Below are positions 41,037 to 50,473 of a stretch of DNA of 64,000 nt, in pieces. Position numbers and translations under genes: made by a program. The stretch covers positions 1 to 64,000 of the forward strand of contig NZ_QUHB01000008.1 in assembly GCF_003479405.1 (NCBI RefSeq), in the 5' to 3' direction. Below the pieces are notes generated by a model that made no database searches, had not been told where the DNA came from, and saw only the letters and a list, made by a program, of their open reading frames with translations. Within the stretch, counting starts at the first letter, position 1; each line of letters starts with the position of its first letter. Source of the stretch: Eubacterium sp. AF16-48. Its GTDB lineage: Bacteria > Bacillota > Clostridia > Lachnospirales > Lachnospiraceae.

Positions 41037-41921
41037 CTACACTTTCTCTTGGATTTTTTTGCCTAAAAGTCCTGTTGGTTTTACTAAAAGGACAATAATT
41101 AATACTGCAAATACAATGGCATCTGCCATCTGGGAAGAAATATATGCTTTACCAAATATTTCAATAACCCCAAGAAGAAGTCCTCCAATAAATGCTCCCT
41201 GAATAGAACCGATTCCACCGAATACAGCAGCAACAAAGGCTTTAATACCGGGCATGGCACCTGTATAAGGTGTAAGGCTAGGGTATGCGGAGCATAAAAG
41301 CACTCCGGCAATAGCTGCAAGACCTGAACCAATGGCAAAGGTAAGGGCTATAGTACCGTTTACGTTAATACCCATTAAAAGGGCAGCTCCACGGTCTTCT
41401 GAAACAGCACGCATTGCCTGACCCGGTTTGGTCTTTTGAACAAACAGCATTAAACATACCATAATTACAATACAAACCAAAATAGTTACAAAAGTTTCGC
41501 CGGAAATATTTAACTTTCCTCCTGCAAGAGACAATCCCTTCCATGAAATAACTGATGGGAAGGTCTGTGCGTTAGCACCGAAAAGTAAAAGTGCAACGTT
41601 TTGCAACAGATAACTGACACCGATGGCGGTAATAAGTACAACCAAAGAAGATGTAGCATTTCTAAGAGGTCTGTATGCAACTCTTTCTATAACAATACCT
41701 AAAACTGTACAGATAACTATAGAAATGAGTGTTGCCAAAAGCGGGGATAATCCGGCATTTGTCATGGAAAGTAAGGCAACATAACCACCTATCATAATGA
41801 CATCCCCATGAGCGAAGTTAAGCATTTTTGCAATACCGTATACCATGGTGTAACCAAGGGCAATTAATGCATAAACACTTCCTAAGCTTAATCCGTTAAT
41901 AAGATACGACACAAAGCTCAT
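41037..41921 (-). CDS. livH: Branched-chain amino acid ABC importer, permease LivH
   Basis: The start is ATG at 41921, with AGGAGG upstream; the longer frame to 42017 runs through the intercistronic hairpin and is not in the family. 294 residues: LNFAHGDVIMIGGYVA near the start, cytoplasmic loop TKPGQAMRAVSEDRGAALLMGIN, and PGIKAFVAAVFGGIGSIQGAF near the end. livM begins right at its stop. Confidence 0.92.
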   Translation of the reverse strand: MSFVSYLINGLSLGSVYALIALGYTMVYGIAKMLNFAHGDVIMIGGYVALLSMTNAGLSPLLATLISIVICTVLGIVIERVAYRPLRNATSSLVVLITAIGVSYLLQNVALLLFGANAQTFPSVISWKGLSLAGGKLNISGETFVTILVCIVIMVCLMLFVQKTKPGQAMRAVSEDRGAALLMGINVNGTIALTFAIGSGLAAIAGVLLCSAYPSLTPYTGAMPGIKAFVAAVFGGIGSIQGAFIGGLLLGVIEIFGKAYISSQMADAIVFAVLIIVLLVKPTGLLGKKIQEKV

Positions 41922-41968
41922 GTTTTTCCTCCTATTTTCTATTATTATACCATTTATAAGCAAAGAGA

Positions 41969-41999
41969 GCCTGTACGAGTGAAAAAAGCTCATACAGGC
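41969..41999 (-). terminator. Intercistronic hairpin between livJ and livH
   Basis: GCCTGTA (41969-41975) pairs with TACAGGC (41993-41999), with an inner GAG/CTC. There is no strong U tract. It probably protects the livJ message or reduces downstream expression so that more binding protein than permease is made. Confidence 0.65.
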
Positions 42000-42039
42000 A
42001 ATCTTGCAAAAAATCAATATTAACCTATTTTAATTTACT

Positions 42040-43203
42040 TTATTTAACTTTGTATGCACCCTTTTCAACAACGACAACTGTTGGCAACTTTGAAGGTTCT
42101 CCATCAGCAGACCATGTAATTTCTTTACCTGTAAGGCAATCCATCTTAATCTGTGTCATAGCTGCCTTTAATGCATCACATATATCTGATACGCTCTTAT
42201 CAGGTGTAACCCCTGATTTTTCAATAGCTGCTTTAATTGTGTATACACAGTCGTAAGCATCAGCAGCAAACTGAATAGGTGTATCACCAAAAGCATCCTT
42301 GTATGCTTTTACGAATGTCTGAGTCTTTTCGTCTTCGGCATCAGCTGTAAACGGTGTAAGGAACATAAGTCCTTCTGCAAGGCTCTTGTCAAATCCGTCA
42401 AGGGCAAGGATTCCGTCCATACCATCGCATCCGAAATACTTAGGTGTAAAGCCGGCTTTCTTAGCCTGAGCAAGAATTAATGAAGTTTCCTGATAATAAA
42501 TAGGAAGAAATACTAATTCTGCTCCTGAGCTCTGAGCTTTCTGAATCTGAACAGAGAAATCTGTCTTGCTGTCAGCTGTGAAAGCTTCAGCTGCTACAAC
42601 ATCAAGTCCTTTAGCCTTTGCTTCTTCAGCAAACTTCTGATAAATGCCTGATGAGTAAGGGTCTGAACTGTTATAAATAACGGCTACCTTAGAAGCAAGC
42701 TTGTTATCAGCTATGTAATCAGCAGAAGCAGAACCCTGGTTAGGATCTGAGAAACACATACGGAATGCGTTATCATACTGAATAGATTCAACAGCTGTAG
42801 CTGATGGTGTAAGCTGGAACATATTATCATTGTGTGTGTTCTCAACTACTGCAGTACATGGGTTAGATGTAACTGCACCGACTAACATCTGCATGCCCCA
42901 GTCCTTTAAACTGTTGTAAGCATTAACAGACTTTTCTGCATCATTCTGGTCATCTTCAAATTTATATTCAATCTTCTTTCCGTTGATTCCACCGTTTTTG
43001 TTAATTTCATCAACGGCAAGCTGTGCACCGTTTTTAACAGCCTTTCCGTAAATTGCAGCATCACCTGTTGTAGGTCCGATACCACCAATCTTAAATGTAT
43101 CAGTTGAACCTGTACTCTTGTTTTCTGAGCCTCCGCAGGCACTCATTGATAATGCCAATACAGAAACTATTGCTAGGCTTACAGCCTTTTTCCATAATTT
43201 CAT
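42040..43203 (-). CDS. livJ: Branched-chain amino acid ABC importer, binding lipoprotein LivJ
   Basis: 387 residues. Lipoprotein signal with lipobox LSMSAC (cysteine about 23), then the type I periplasmic-binding fold of PBP type Leu/Ile/Val: FKIGGIGPTTGDAAIYGKAV, GINGKKIEYKFEDDQND, MLVGAVTSNPCTAVVE, and FRMCFSDPNQGSASADYI. It captures amino acids outside the cell and delivers them to LivHM. GAGGAATTTCT is the ribosome site. It is the first gene of the liv operon. The ligand could be a related amino acid. Confidence 0.92.
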   Translation of the reverse strand: MKLWKKAVSLAIVSVLALSMSACGGSENKSTGSTDTFKIGGIGPTTGDAAIYGKAVKNGAQLAVDEINKNGGINGKKIEYKFEDDQNDAEKSVNAYNSLKDWGMQMLVGAVTSNPCTAVVENTHNDNMFQLTPSATAVESIQYDNAFRMCFSDPNQGSASADYIADNKLASKVAVIYNSSDPYSSGIYQKFAEEAKAKGLDVVAAEAFTADSKTDFSVQIQKAQSSGAELVFLPIYYQETSLILAQAKKAGFTPKYFGCDGMDGILALDGFDKSLAEGLMFLTPFTADAEDEKTQTFVKAYKDAFGDTPIQFAADAYDCVYTIKAAIEKSGVTPDKSVSDICDALKAAMTQIKMDCLTGKEITWSADGEPSKLPTVVVVEKGAYKVK

Positions 43204-43555
43204 TAGAAATTCCTCCTTATTCTTTATATTAAATAGATTATAATAGGTATGGTAATTTTAATCAGAAGTTTTGTCAATAGAAAATGAAAAATATCTTATA
43301 TGACAACAAAATGTCCCACCATGAGACAAAAAAGGTTTTTAAAGAAAAAACAAGGACAAAAACGGACATTTCACCACGTTAAAATCAATATAAAAACCCC
43401 ACAAAAATATACAAAATATACAAAAATAAAGAAAAAACAATAGCCTTATTGACAATAATGCATAAAAATATTAATATGACAACGTAAGACAAAACAAGAC
43501 ACGTTCTTATAGGATTTCAAGCTATTGATCAATAAAATGAAATGAGGAAATACAT
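43204..43555. other. Divergent control region between livJ and the carbohydrate operon
   Basis: 352 bases. For livJ, reverse-strand candidates are TATAAT (complement of 43237-43242) with CTGATT 17 nt upstream, or TACCAT with the TTGACA that is the complement of 43272-43277. AAATGTCC (about 43309) and GGACATTT (about 43365) are long-range inverted copies. A palindromic promoter for the LacI gene lies at 43446-43477. No riboswitch was recognised. Confidence 0.5.
43446..43477 (+). promoter_or_regulatory. Promoter of the LacI regulator gene with a palindrome on the -35 box
   Basis: TTGACA (43449-43454), 17-nt spacer, TAATAT (43472-43477). The -35 lies inside TTATTGACAATAA (43446-43458), a palindrome with one central base. 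This could be the site for autoregulation. Confidence 0.6.
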
Positions 43556-44569
43556 ATGAATACAAGAAAAGGTAAGGTCACTATTAAGGATATAGCCGAT
43601 GCCTGTGGAGTTTCAATTAAGACAGTTTCCAGAGTTGTAAATGATTCGGAAAGCGTCTCTAAGAAAACCAGAGATATTGTAAACGCCACAATAAAGGAAC
43701 TGGGATATCAGACAAGCATTTTGGCTAAAGGCTTAAAAGGAGCAAAAACTAACGTAATAATGGTTTTTACAGACAGGCATGAGGAGGAACATTTAAGTTC
43801 ATGGCATGTGGTTATGCTTAAGTATCTGTTCTCATATGCAAGGATGAAAAATCTGAAAGTAATTATGACACCAAGTAATAGTAACAGCTTTATTTCAGAT
43901 GAAACAGACGGATATTATCTTTTGGAAAACGGACTGGCTGATGGAGTGATTTTACTGGAGCATGTATATGACGACCTTAGGGTAAAGTTCTTAAAAGAAC
44001 GGGGTATTCCTTTTGTAATATTTGGACAGGTTGAGGACGACGATGTATGCTCCGTAAGCTTGGACAACTATTATGTAGGCTACAAGGGAGGAAGTTACCT
44101 TATAGGCAGAGGTTATAAATATATAGAATTTCTTGTTGGCGAAGAAAGATTTGACTCTAACAAATTAAGAGTAAAAGGATTTCAGGATGCCACAGGTAAG
44201 TCTGATGGCATATTTAACATAAGATATGGAGCAAATACAGTAGATAAGGCATACAGAATTGCAAAGGGAGTTCTTGAAGAAGAAAAGCCGGATGCATTCT
44301 TTGTGTCAGGTGATGAAAGGGCAATAGGAGTATATCGGGCAATCCAGGAAGCAGGTTACTCCATTCCAAAGGATATAGCAGTTTTAGGAGTAGATAATAT
44401 ACCTATGGGAAATTACCTTCATCCGAGAATATCCACAGTTGACCAGGATTTTGAATCCATGGCAAGGGAATGTGTTGAACTTCTCACAAAATTAATAGAT
44501 GGAGAGGACCTTGGAAACAGAAAAACATCGGTATTTTTACCATCTGTTATTGAAAGGGAATCTACCTGA
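43556..44569 (+). CDS. LacI-family regulator of the carbohydrate operon
   Basis: 337 residues. N-terminal LacI helix-turn-helix (about 7-55): VTIKDIADACGVSIKTVSRVVND, with hinge ILAKGLKG. Effector domain of the periplasmic-binding type: GVILLEHVYDD, FVIFGQVEDDD, PDAFFVSGDERAIGVYRA and AVLGVDNIPMG. It lies first in the cluster, 15 bases before the phosphorylase gene, and by position corresponds to YcjW of E. coli, although there ycjW is at the other end. It probably controls the operon, its own gene included, in response to an imported sugar. Confidence 0.9.
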   Translation: MNTRKGKVTIKDIADACGVSIKTVSRVVNDSESVSKKTRDIVNATIKELGYQTSILAKGLKGAKTNVIMVFTDRHEEEHLSSWHVVMLKYLFSYARMKNLKVIMTPSNSNSFISDETDGYYLLENGLADGVILLEHVYDDLRVKFLKERGIPFVIFGQVEDDDVCSVSLDNYYVGYKGGSYLIGRGYKYIEFLVGEERFDSNKLRVKGFQDATGKSDGIFNIRYGANTVDKAYRIAKGVLEEEKPDAFFVSGDERAIGVYRAIQEAGYSIPKDIAVLGVDNIPMGNYLHPRISTVDQDFESMARECVELLTKLIDGEDLGNRKTSVFLPSVIEREST

Positions 44570-44584
44570 TTTAGGAAGTACAAA

Positions 44585-46267
44585 ATGAATGATTTATTAA
44601 GAAAAGATTTATATGAATATTACAAAATAATATATAAAGATGGGAAAACTATTGAAAATCTGTATGACCGCATAGACAGGGTTTTAAATAAATACGGATA
44701 TCTGGATACAAAGAAAACATGGTTAGACGAAACAGATTCCATGCTTATTACATACGGAGATTCAATTACAGATAAAAATGAGGCAGGGATTAAGACACTT
44801 CATAAGTTTATGAAAAAACATGTGAAGGATGCAATTTCATCAATACATATATTGCCTATGTATCCATACACATCAGATGATGGATTTTCGGTAGTAGATT
44901 ATAAGGAAATAAATCCCTCCCTTGGAAATTGGGAGGATGTAAACAGTCTTTCTGATGATTATAAGTTAATGTTTGATGGGGTTATAAACCATATATCAGC
45001 TAAAAGTGATTGGTTTAAGAAGTATTTGACAGGAGAGGATCCTTATAGGAATTATTTCATTGAATGTGATCCGGATGTCGATTATTCAAAGGTAACCAGA
45101 CCTAGGGCTTTACCGCTACTTACAAAGTTTGAAACTAACAGAGGTAGCAGGTACATATGGACAACCTTTAGTGAAGACCAGATAGATTTAAATTATAAAT
45201 GTATAGATGTTTACAGTGAGATATTGGACGTTTTAATGTTTTATGCAAAGAATGGGGCAAAATTCATAAGATTGGATGCCATAGCATTTCTTTGGAAAGA
45301 ACCGGGAACAACATGTCTTAACTTAGAAGAAACTCATATGGTAGTGAAGTCGTATAGAAGAATTTTAGAGGAATATGCACCGGGTGTGTATTTCATAACA
45401 GAGACAAACATACCACATGAGCAAAATATAAGTTATTTCGGAAACGGGGACGAGGCACATTTAGTTTATCAGTTTCCGCTTCCACCTCTTACAATGTATT
45501 CACTTATTACAGGAGATGCCACAAAACTTACCCGGTGGGCAAAAGGTCTTGAGGAACCGGGAGAGAATACAACATTCTTTAATTTCTTAAGTTCTCATGA
45601 CGGAATAGGTGTAAGACCGGTAGAGGGAATATTAAATGATGAAGAGAGACAGGTTTTAATTGATGCAACTTTAACTAATGGTGGGGTTGTATCTTATAAA
45701 GACAATGGGGACGGAACTAAAAGTCCCTATGAGCTAAACATTAATTATCAGGATGCATTGGCATCACCGGAAGACAGTGATGAAGTAAGAATTGGCAGGT
45801 TTATGGCAGCAGAAACAATACTTATGTCAATGCAGGGACTGCCCGGCATATACATTCATAGTTTGCTGGGTTCAAGGAATGATTACTATGGAAGGGAAAC
45901 TTCTAATATTCCAAGAAGAATAAACAGACAGAAACTGGATTTGGAAAAATTAGAAGAACAGCTTTTATGTAATACAAACAGAGCCACTATTTTTAATGAA
46001 ATGATAAGAAGACTGAATATTAGAAAAGTGCACGAACAGTTTTCGCCGAAGGCACATCAGAGAATTTTAAATGTGGACTCACATATTTTCGCACTGGAAA
46101 GATATATGGACGGTGGGAAGAAAATATTAGCAGTAATTAATGTATCTTCAGAGGAAATCGTAACAGCTCTTGAATTTAAGGGAACAGACCTTTTAAGCGC
46201 AGAAAAGGTTAATGGAACCATAACCCTTAAACCTTTACAGAGTATGTGGATACTGGAAGATAATTAA
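44585..46267 (+). CDS. ycjM: GH13_18 glycoside phosphorylase, probable glucosylglycerate phosphorylase (YcjM-like)
   Basis: 560 residues, the size of E. coli YcjM. It is a GH13 barrel with catalytic residues visible: nucleophile Asp231 in FIRLDAIAFLWKE, acid/base Glu273 in ITETNIPHEQN, and Asp339 in SSHDGIGVRP. The early LPMYPYTSDDGFSVVDY block and the small domain near 230 are of subfamily 18, which holds sucrose, sucrose-6-phosphate and glucosylglycerate phosphorylases. It would split an alpha-glucoside with phosphate to alpha-glucose 1-phosphate. Glucosylglycerate is the best guess because the operon ends in a glycerate kinase; sucrose or glucosylglycerol remain possible. Confidence 0.82.
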   Translation: MNDLLRKDLYEYYKIIYKDGKTIENLYDRIDRVLNKYGYLDTKKTWLDETDSMLITYGDSITDKNEAGIKTLHKFMKKHVKDAISSIHILPMYPYTSDDGFSVVDYKEINPSLGNWEDVNSLSDDYKLMFDGVINHISAKSDWFKKYLTGEDPYRNYFIECDPDVDYSKVTRPRALPLLTKFETNRGSRYIWTTFSEDQIDLNYKCIDVYSEILDVLMFYAKNGAKFIRLDAIAFLWKEPGTTCLNLEETHMVVKSYRRILEEYAPGVYFITETNIPHEQNISYFGNGDEAHLVYQFPLPPLTMYSLITGDATKLTRWAKGLEEPGENTTFFNFLSSHDGIGVRPVEGILNDEERQVLIDATLTNGGVVSYKDNGDGTKSPYELNINYQDALASPEDSDEVRIGRFMAAETILMSMQGLPGIYIHSLLGSRNDYYGRETSNIPRRINRQKLDLEKLEEQLLCNTNRATIFNEMIRRLNIRKVHEQFSPKAHQRILNVDSHIFALERYMDGGKKILAVINVSSEEIVTALEFKGTDLLSAEKVNGTITLKPLQSMWILEDN

Positions 46268-46284
46268 AACAAAGGAGGATTATT

Positions 46285-47601
46285 ATGATGAAGAGAAAGG
46301 TATTAGCAACAGCATTATCATTAGCTATGGTTGCAACATTGTTTGCAGGTTGCGGAAGCAGCAGTGAAAAGAAGGAAAGCAGTGCAAAGGATGAAACAGT
46401 AAAAATCCAGTTTATGCACATGCAGGTAGAACAGGAAAGACAGGATGTTCTTTCAGAAGTTATTAAGAAATTTGAAAAGGAAAACCCAAACATCAAGGTT
46501 GAACAGATGCCTGTAGGAGAAGATGATTACGATAGCAAGATTACTACATTAGGTGGTAACGGAGAACTTCCGGCTGTTATTGAATTTAGTCAGGATCAGG
46601 CAAAAACAAGCGTAAAGAATCAGTTCATAAACACACAGGCAGCAGATGACGTTATAGCTTCAGTAGGAGAAGATGCTTATTTTGATGGAGCTCTTAAAGT
46701 AATAAAGACAGAAGACGGAAAAGATTATGTTGGTGTTCCTGTATCAGGATGGGTTCAGGGTATTTGGTGTAATACAAAAATGTTAAAGGAAAAAGGATTT
46801 GATTTACCACAGAACTGGGATGATGTAATTAAAATAGCTAAGGCATTTTATAATCCATCAAAGAAACAGTATGGTATAGCTCTTCCAACATCTGATTCAG
46901 CATTTACAGAGCAGGTATTCTCACAGTTCGCATTATCAAATGGAGCAAATGCTTTTGATGAAAACGGAAATATAACAATTGACACAGATAAGATGAAAGA
47001 AGCAGCTGAGTTCTACAAGGAATTATCACAGTATTCAATGCCCGGTTCAACAGAGGTTGCAGATGTTAAGGATGCTTTCGTTGGAAAGAATACACCAATG
47101 TGTATGTATTCAACGTATATTCTTGGAGGATGTAAAGATGCAGGATTCCTTGAGGATGTTCAGTTAGCAGTACCTACAAAGACTACATCAGCAGCATATG
47201 GTTGTATTGAAGTTTTATCAATTTCAAATACTATCAGTGACGCAGAAACAGAAGCAGCTAAGAAGTTTGTAAGCTTCTTAATGGAAAAAGAAAACAATGA
47301 AGCATGGTTAGAGATGGCACCTGGCGGAGTTCAGCCTGTATTATCAGCAGTTGCAGATGATCCGGCATATGCAGATAATGAATTAATTAAGCCATACGCA
47401 CACCTTCTTGATAATGTTGGAACAGCTTTTGATAATCTTCAGTTATTCGGAAGTGTAAACGGCAAGAACTTTATGGCTATGGGCGATATCACAAACTCAG
47501 GTGTATTAAGCAAAGCACTTAATAATATCTTAGTACAGAAAGCTGATATCTCAAAAGAACTTAAGAATGCTCAGTCTGAGGCAGAAAAACTTGCAAAATA
47601 G
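46285..47601 (+). CDS. ycjN: Sugar ABC importer binding lipoprotein (YcjN-like)
   Basis: 438 residues. Lipoprotein signal with lipobox LFAGC, then a family 1 sugar-binding protein fold: VKIQFMHMQVEQERQDVL, WDDVIKIAKAFYNPSKKQYG, GKNTPMCMYSTYILGG and KFVSFLMEKENNEAWL. It catches the oligosaccharide or glycoside outside the cell. AAAGGAGG precedes the start. It follows the phosphorylase by 17 bases and is separated from the permease genes by a hairpin. Confidence 0.88.
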   Translation: MMKRKVLATALSLAMVATLFAGCGSSSEKKESSAKDETVKIQFMHMQVEQERQDVLSEVIKKFEKENPNIKVEQMPVGEDDYDSKITTLGGNGELPAVIEFSQDQAKTSVKNQFINTQAADDVIASVGEDAYFDGALKVIKTEDGKDYVGVPVSGWVQGIWCNTKMLKEKGFDLPQNWDDVIKIAKAFYNPSKKQYGIALPTSDSAFTEQVFSQFALSNGANAFDENGNITIDTDKMKEAAEFYKELSQYSMPGSTEVADVKDAFVGKNTPMCMYSTYILGGCKDAGFLEDVQLAVPTKTTSAAYGCIEVLSISNTISDAETEAAKKFVSFLMEKENNEAWLEMAPGGVQPVLSAVADDPAYADNELIKPYAHLLDNVGTAFDNLQLFGSVNGKNFMAMGDITNSGVLSKALNNILVQKADISKELKNAQSEAEKLAK

Positions 47602-47611
47602 TTTAGTTTAG

Positions 47612-47641
47612 AAAAGAGGGCTGAATAAAAGGCCCTCTTTT
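47612..47641 (+). terminator. Intercistronic hairpin between binding protein and permease genes
   Basis: AAAAGAGGGC (47612-47621) pairs perfectly with GCCCTCTTTT (47632-47641), loop 10 nt. The last T bases are part of the stem, so it could act as a partial terminator or mRNA stabiliser, raising binding protein over permease. Confidence 0.75.
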
Positions 47642-47658
47642 AAAAGAAGGAGTCTTAT

Positions 47659-48537
47659 ATGTTAAAGAAAATAAGAAAAAGTCAGAACGCTTTTGCATAT
47701 ACATTGTTAGCTCCAAGTATTATTTTACTGGTTGCATTAATCGGATATCCGATGATTTACAACATAATGATAAGCGTACAGAAAGTACCACTTAATCCAA
47801 AACTTGAATCCGTTTTTGTGGGACTTGATAATTTTAAAGAGGTACTTGCAGATAAGGAGTTTTATTCAAGTGTACTTATTACCATAGCATTTACATTTGT
47901 TGTAGTTGTATTAAGTACCATTTTAGGATTAGCCATGGCATGCTTTTTAAACAGAGAATTTGTTGGCAAAAAACTGGTAAATGCTTTAGTTATTCTGTCA
48001 TATGTAGTACCCTCGGTATGTTTGATTTTCTGCTGGAGATATATGTTTAACAATATATATGGAATAATAAACTATTTTCTGGTTGATATATTACATGTGG
48101 TAGATAAAGCACCATTGTGGTTTGACAGCCCGGTGAGTGCATTTGTATTAGTAGCCTTGTTTAATGTTTGGAGATTCTTCCCATATGCGTATATGTCATT
48201 TGTGGCAATAATGACTTCTATAGACAAAAGTTTGTATGAAGCAGCAGATATAGATGGTGCTTCAAAATGGCAGAAATTCAAAGCGGTAACATATCCGGCA
48301 ATAAAGCCTACAATGGTAACAGTTGTAAGCCTTAGAATGATTTGGGCGTTCTACATTTACGCAGAAGTTAAGTTACTTACAAGTCAGGTAGATGTTTTAG
48401 GTGTATATCTGTATGATATGGCATTCTCAACACATAATTTCGGAAAGGCAGCAGCTATTTCCCTTGTACTGTTTGTATTTATCTTTGCAATGGTTATGCT
48501 GATAAGAAAGGTGGTGTTCAAAAATGACGAGGACTAA
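47659..48537 (+). CDS. ycjO: Sugar ABC importer permease (YcjO-like)
   Basis: 292 residues with six helices and the MalF-type EAA loop EAADIDGASKWQKFKAVTYPAIKPT (about 194-218). It forms the membrane channel with the next gene product. It overlaps that gene by 14 bases. No ATPase gene lies in the cluster, so the transporter probably uses a shared MsmX-type ATPase. Confidence 0.9.
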   Translation: MLKKIRKSQNAFAYTLLAPSIILLVALIGYPMIYNIMISVQKVPLNPKLESVFVGLDNFKEVLADKEFYSSVLITIAFTFVVVVLSTILGLAMACFLNREFVGKKLVNALVILSYVVPSVCLIFCWRYMFNNIYGIINYFLVDILHVVDKAPLWFDSPVSAFVLVALFNVWRFFPYAYMSFVAIMTSIDKSLYEAADIDGASKWQKFKAVTYPAIKPTMVTVVSLRMIWAFYIYAEVKLLTSQVDVLGVYLYDMAFSTHNFGKAAAISLVLFVFIFAMVMLIRKVVFKNDED

Positions 48538-49369
48538 AAGAAAAGTCAGGAACAATATATTATTTTACACTGCTTTAATTATCATACTTTTAATAATATT
48601 ATTTCCATTTATTATGATGGTAAGTGTGGCTTTTAAGTCCACGGCAGAAACAATAGGTTTTCCACCGACAATTATACCAAAGTCATTTACCTTTAAACAT
48701 ATGGAAGATATTTTTAATCCGGGAATATTCCCATTTTTAAAATATTTTAAGAACAGTATGTATATTTCTCTTACTACCTCAGCAATAGTTGTATTCTTAG
48801 GAATACTTGGAGGATATGCATTAGCTAAATTGAAATTTAAAGGAAAATCAGTAATAACCGAAGTATTTTTCTTTGTATATATGTTTTCGGGAATATTACT
48901 TATAGTTCCTTTATATAAATTGCTTTCGTCAATTGGATTGAGAAACAGTCATGAAGCGGTAATTATCTGTATGATAATACAGACACTTCCAACTGCAATT
49001 TATATGACAAGAAGCTTTTTTGAAACAATTCCTGATGAACTTGAGGAAGCAGGAAGAGTGGATGGATTATCAAGATTTGGAGTAATATTCAGAATCGTGG
49101 TTCCACTTTCAATTTCAGGATTAATTTCAGTTTTCGTTTATGCATTTATGATTGCATGGAACGACGTTTTATTCGCATCAATCTTCTTAGATTCACCGGA
49201 TAAAATGACAATTACAATAGGATTGAATTCACTGTTTAACACACCTGATTATATTTGGGGAAGAATGATGGCAGCATCAATTATGTCCTCATTACCTATC
49301 GTTATTATGTATGGTATAAGCCAGACATTAATAAAGAGTGGAAGAACAGCAGGCGGAGTTAAAGGTTAA
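48524..49369 (+). CDS. ycjP: Sugar ABC importer permease (YcjP-like)
   Basis: 281 residues, six helices, MalG-type EAA loop LEEAGRVDGLSRFGVIFRIVVPLS (about 171-194), and the usual opening pair of FPFIMMVSVAFKS and the PTIIPKSFTFKHME segment. It forms a heterodimer with the preceding permease. The dehydrogenase gene follows after 22 bases. Confidence 0.9.
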   Translation: MTRTKRKVRNNILFYTALIIILLIILFPFIMMVSVAFKSTAETIGFPPTIIPKSFTFKHMEDIFNPGIFPFLKYFKNSMYISLTTSAIVVFLGILGGYALAKLKFKGKSVITEVFFFVYMFSGILLIVPLYKLLSSIGLRNSHEAVIICMIIQTLPTAIYMTRSFFETIPDELEEAGRVDGLSRFGVIFRIVVPLSISGLISVFVYAFMIAWNDVLFASIFLDSPDKMTITIGLNSLFNTPDYIWGRMMAASIMSSLPIVIMYGISQTLIKSGRTAGGVKG

Positions 49370-49391
49370 ATAAAGGAGAGAAGGTATTAAA

Positions 49392-50450
49392 ATGAAGAAG
49401 TTAGTTGCAACTGCACCTAGAGTAGCAGAATTAAAGGATTATGAAGACAGACCTATTAAGGCAAATGAAGCAAAGGTTAAGGTTGAATTTGCAGCACCAA
49501 AGCACGGTACTGAATTGGCAGATTTCAGAGATGTAACTCCATTTAAGGACGGAAAATTTGACGAAGAATGGAGAGTCTTTAAGGAAAGAGCAGCAGATGA
49601 ACCAAGAGGAATTGAATTTGGTGATTTACCATTAGGAAATATGTTTGTGGGAACTATCACTGAAATAGGAGCAGACGTTACGGAATATGCGGTAGGTGAC
49701 AGAGTTTGTTCATACGGACCAATAAAGGAAACACAGATAGTGAACGCAGTTGACAATTATAAGCTTAGAAAAATGAGCAAGGATGCATCAGCAAAAAATG
49801 CCGTATGTTATGATCCGGCACAGTTTGCTTTAGCAGGTGTAAGAGATGCTAATGTAAGACCGGGAGATAACGTTGTTGTAGTTGGTCTTGGAGCAATTGG
49901 CATGATTGCACTTCAGATGTGTGTAAAATTAGGAGCAGCAGTTGTTATTGGTGTTGATCCTATTGAAAAGAGAAGAAATGTAGCATTAAAGCTTGGAGCA
50001 GATTATGTATTAGACAGCACAGCCTGTGATGCGGGTTTGGAAATAAAGAGACTTACAGATAAGATGGGTGCTGATGCAATTATTGAGACATCAGGAAATG
50101 TACATGCTCTTCAGGCATCTATTAAAGGACTTGCATACAATGGAACAATAGCATATGTTGCCTTTGCAAAACCATTCCCGGCGGGCTTATGGCTTGGACA
50201 GGAAGGTCATTTCAATCAGGGAAAAATTGTTTTCTCAAGAGCATGCTCAGAACCTCTTCCGGAATATCCGAGATGGACAAGAAAACGTATTGAAGATGTT
50301 GTATGGAACATGCTTATGAGCGGTTATTTGAATTGCGAGGATATTATTGATCCTATAGTACCATTTGAAGAATCAGCAGAAGGATTTATGAAATATGTTG
50401 ATCAGGATCCTGAATTAAGTATCAAAATGGGTGTTACTTTTGACAAATAA
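49392..50450 (+). CDS. ycjQ: Zinc-type MDR dehydrogenase (YcjQ-like sugar 3-dehydrogenase)
   Basis: 352 residues of the medium-chain dehydrogenase superfamily: zinc-side N-domain with KHGTELADF and GNMFVGTITEIG, nucleotide motif VVVVGLGAIGMIA (about 159-171), and GVDPIEKRR for cofactor choice. Position and neighbours match E. coli ycjQ, whose product oxidises the 3-hydroxyl of D-gulosides. The partner epimerase and second dehydrogenase follow. The reaction here is inferred from synteny; sequence alone says only that it is an alcohol dehydrogenase relative. Confidence 0.78.
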   Translation: MKKLVATAPRVAELKDYEDRPIKANEAKVKVEFAAPKHGTELADFRDVTPFKDGKFDEEWRVFKERAADEPRGIEFGDLPLGNMFVGTITEIGADVTEYAVGDRVCSYGPIKETQIVNAVDNYKLRKMSKDASAKNAVCYDPAQFALAGVRDANVRPGDNVVVVGLGAIGMIALQMCVKLGAAVVIGVDPIEKRRNVALKLGADYVLDSTACDAGLEIKRLTDKMGADAIIETSGNVHALQASIKGLAYNGTIAYVAFAKPFPAGLWLGQEGHFNQGKIVFSRACSEPLPEYPRWTRKRIEDVVWNMLMSGYLNCEDIIDPIVPFEESAEGFMKYVDQDPELSIKMGVTFDK

Positions 50451-50473
50451 TAATGAAAGGTTAGGTGCTTAAA

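Noticed and set aside
43204..43320. Possible CodY box upstream of livJ
   Set aside because: AATTTTAATCAGAAG-like bases resemble half of the CodY consensus, but the match is too weak to call by eye.
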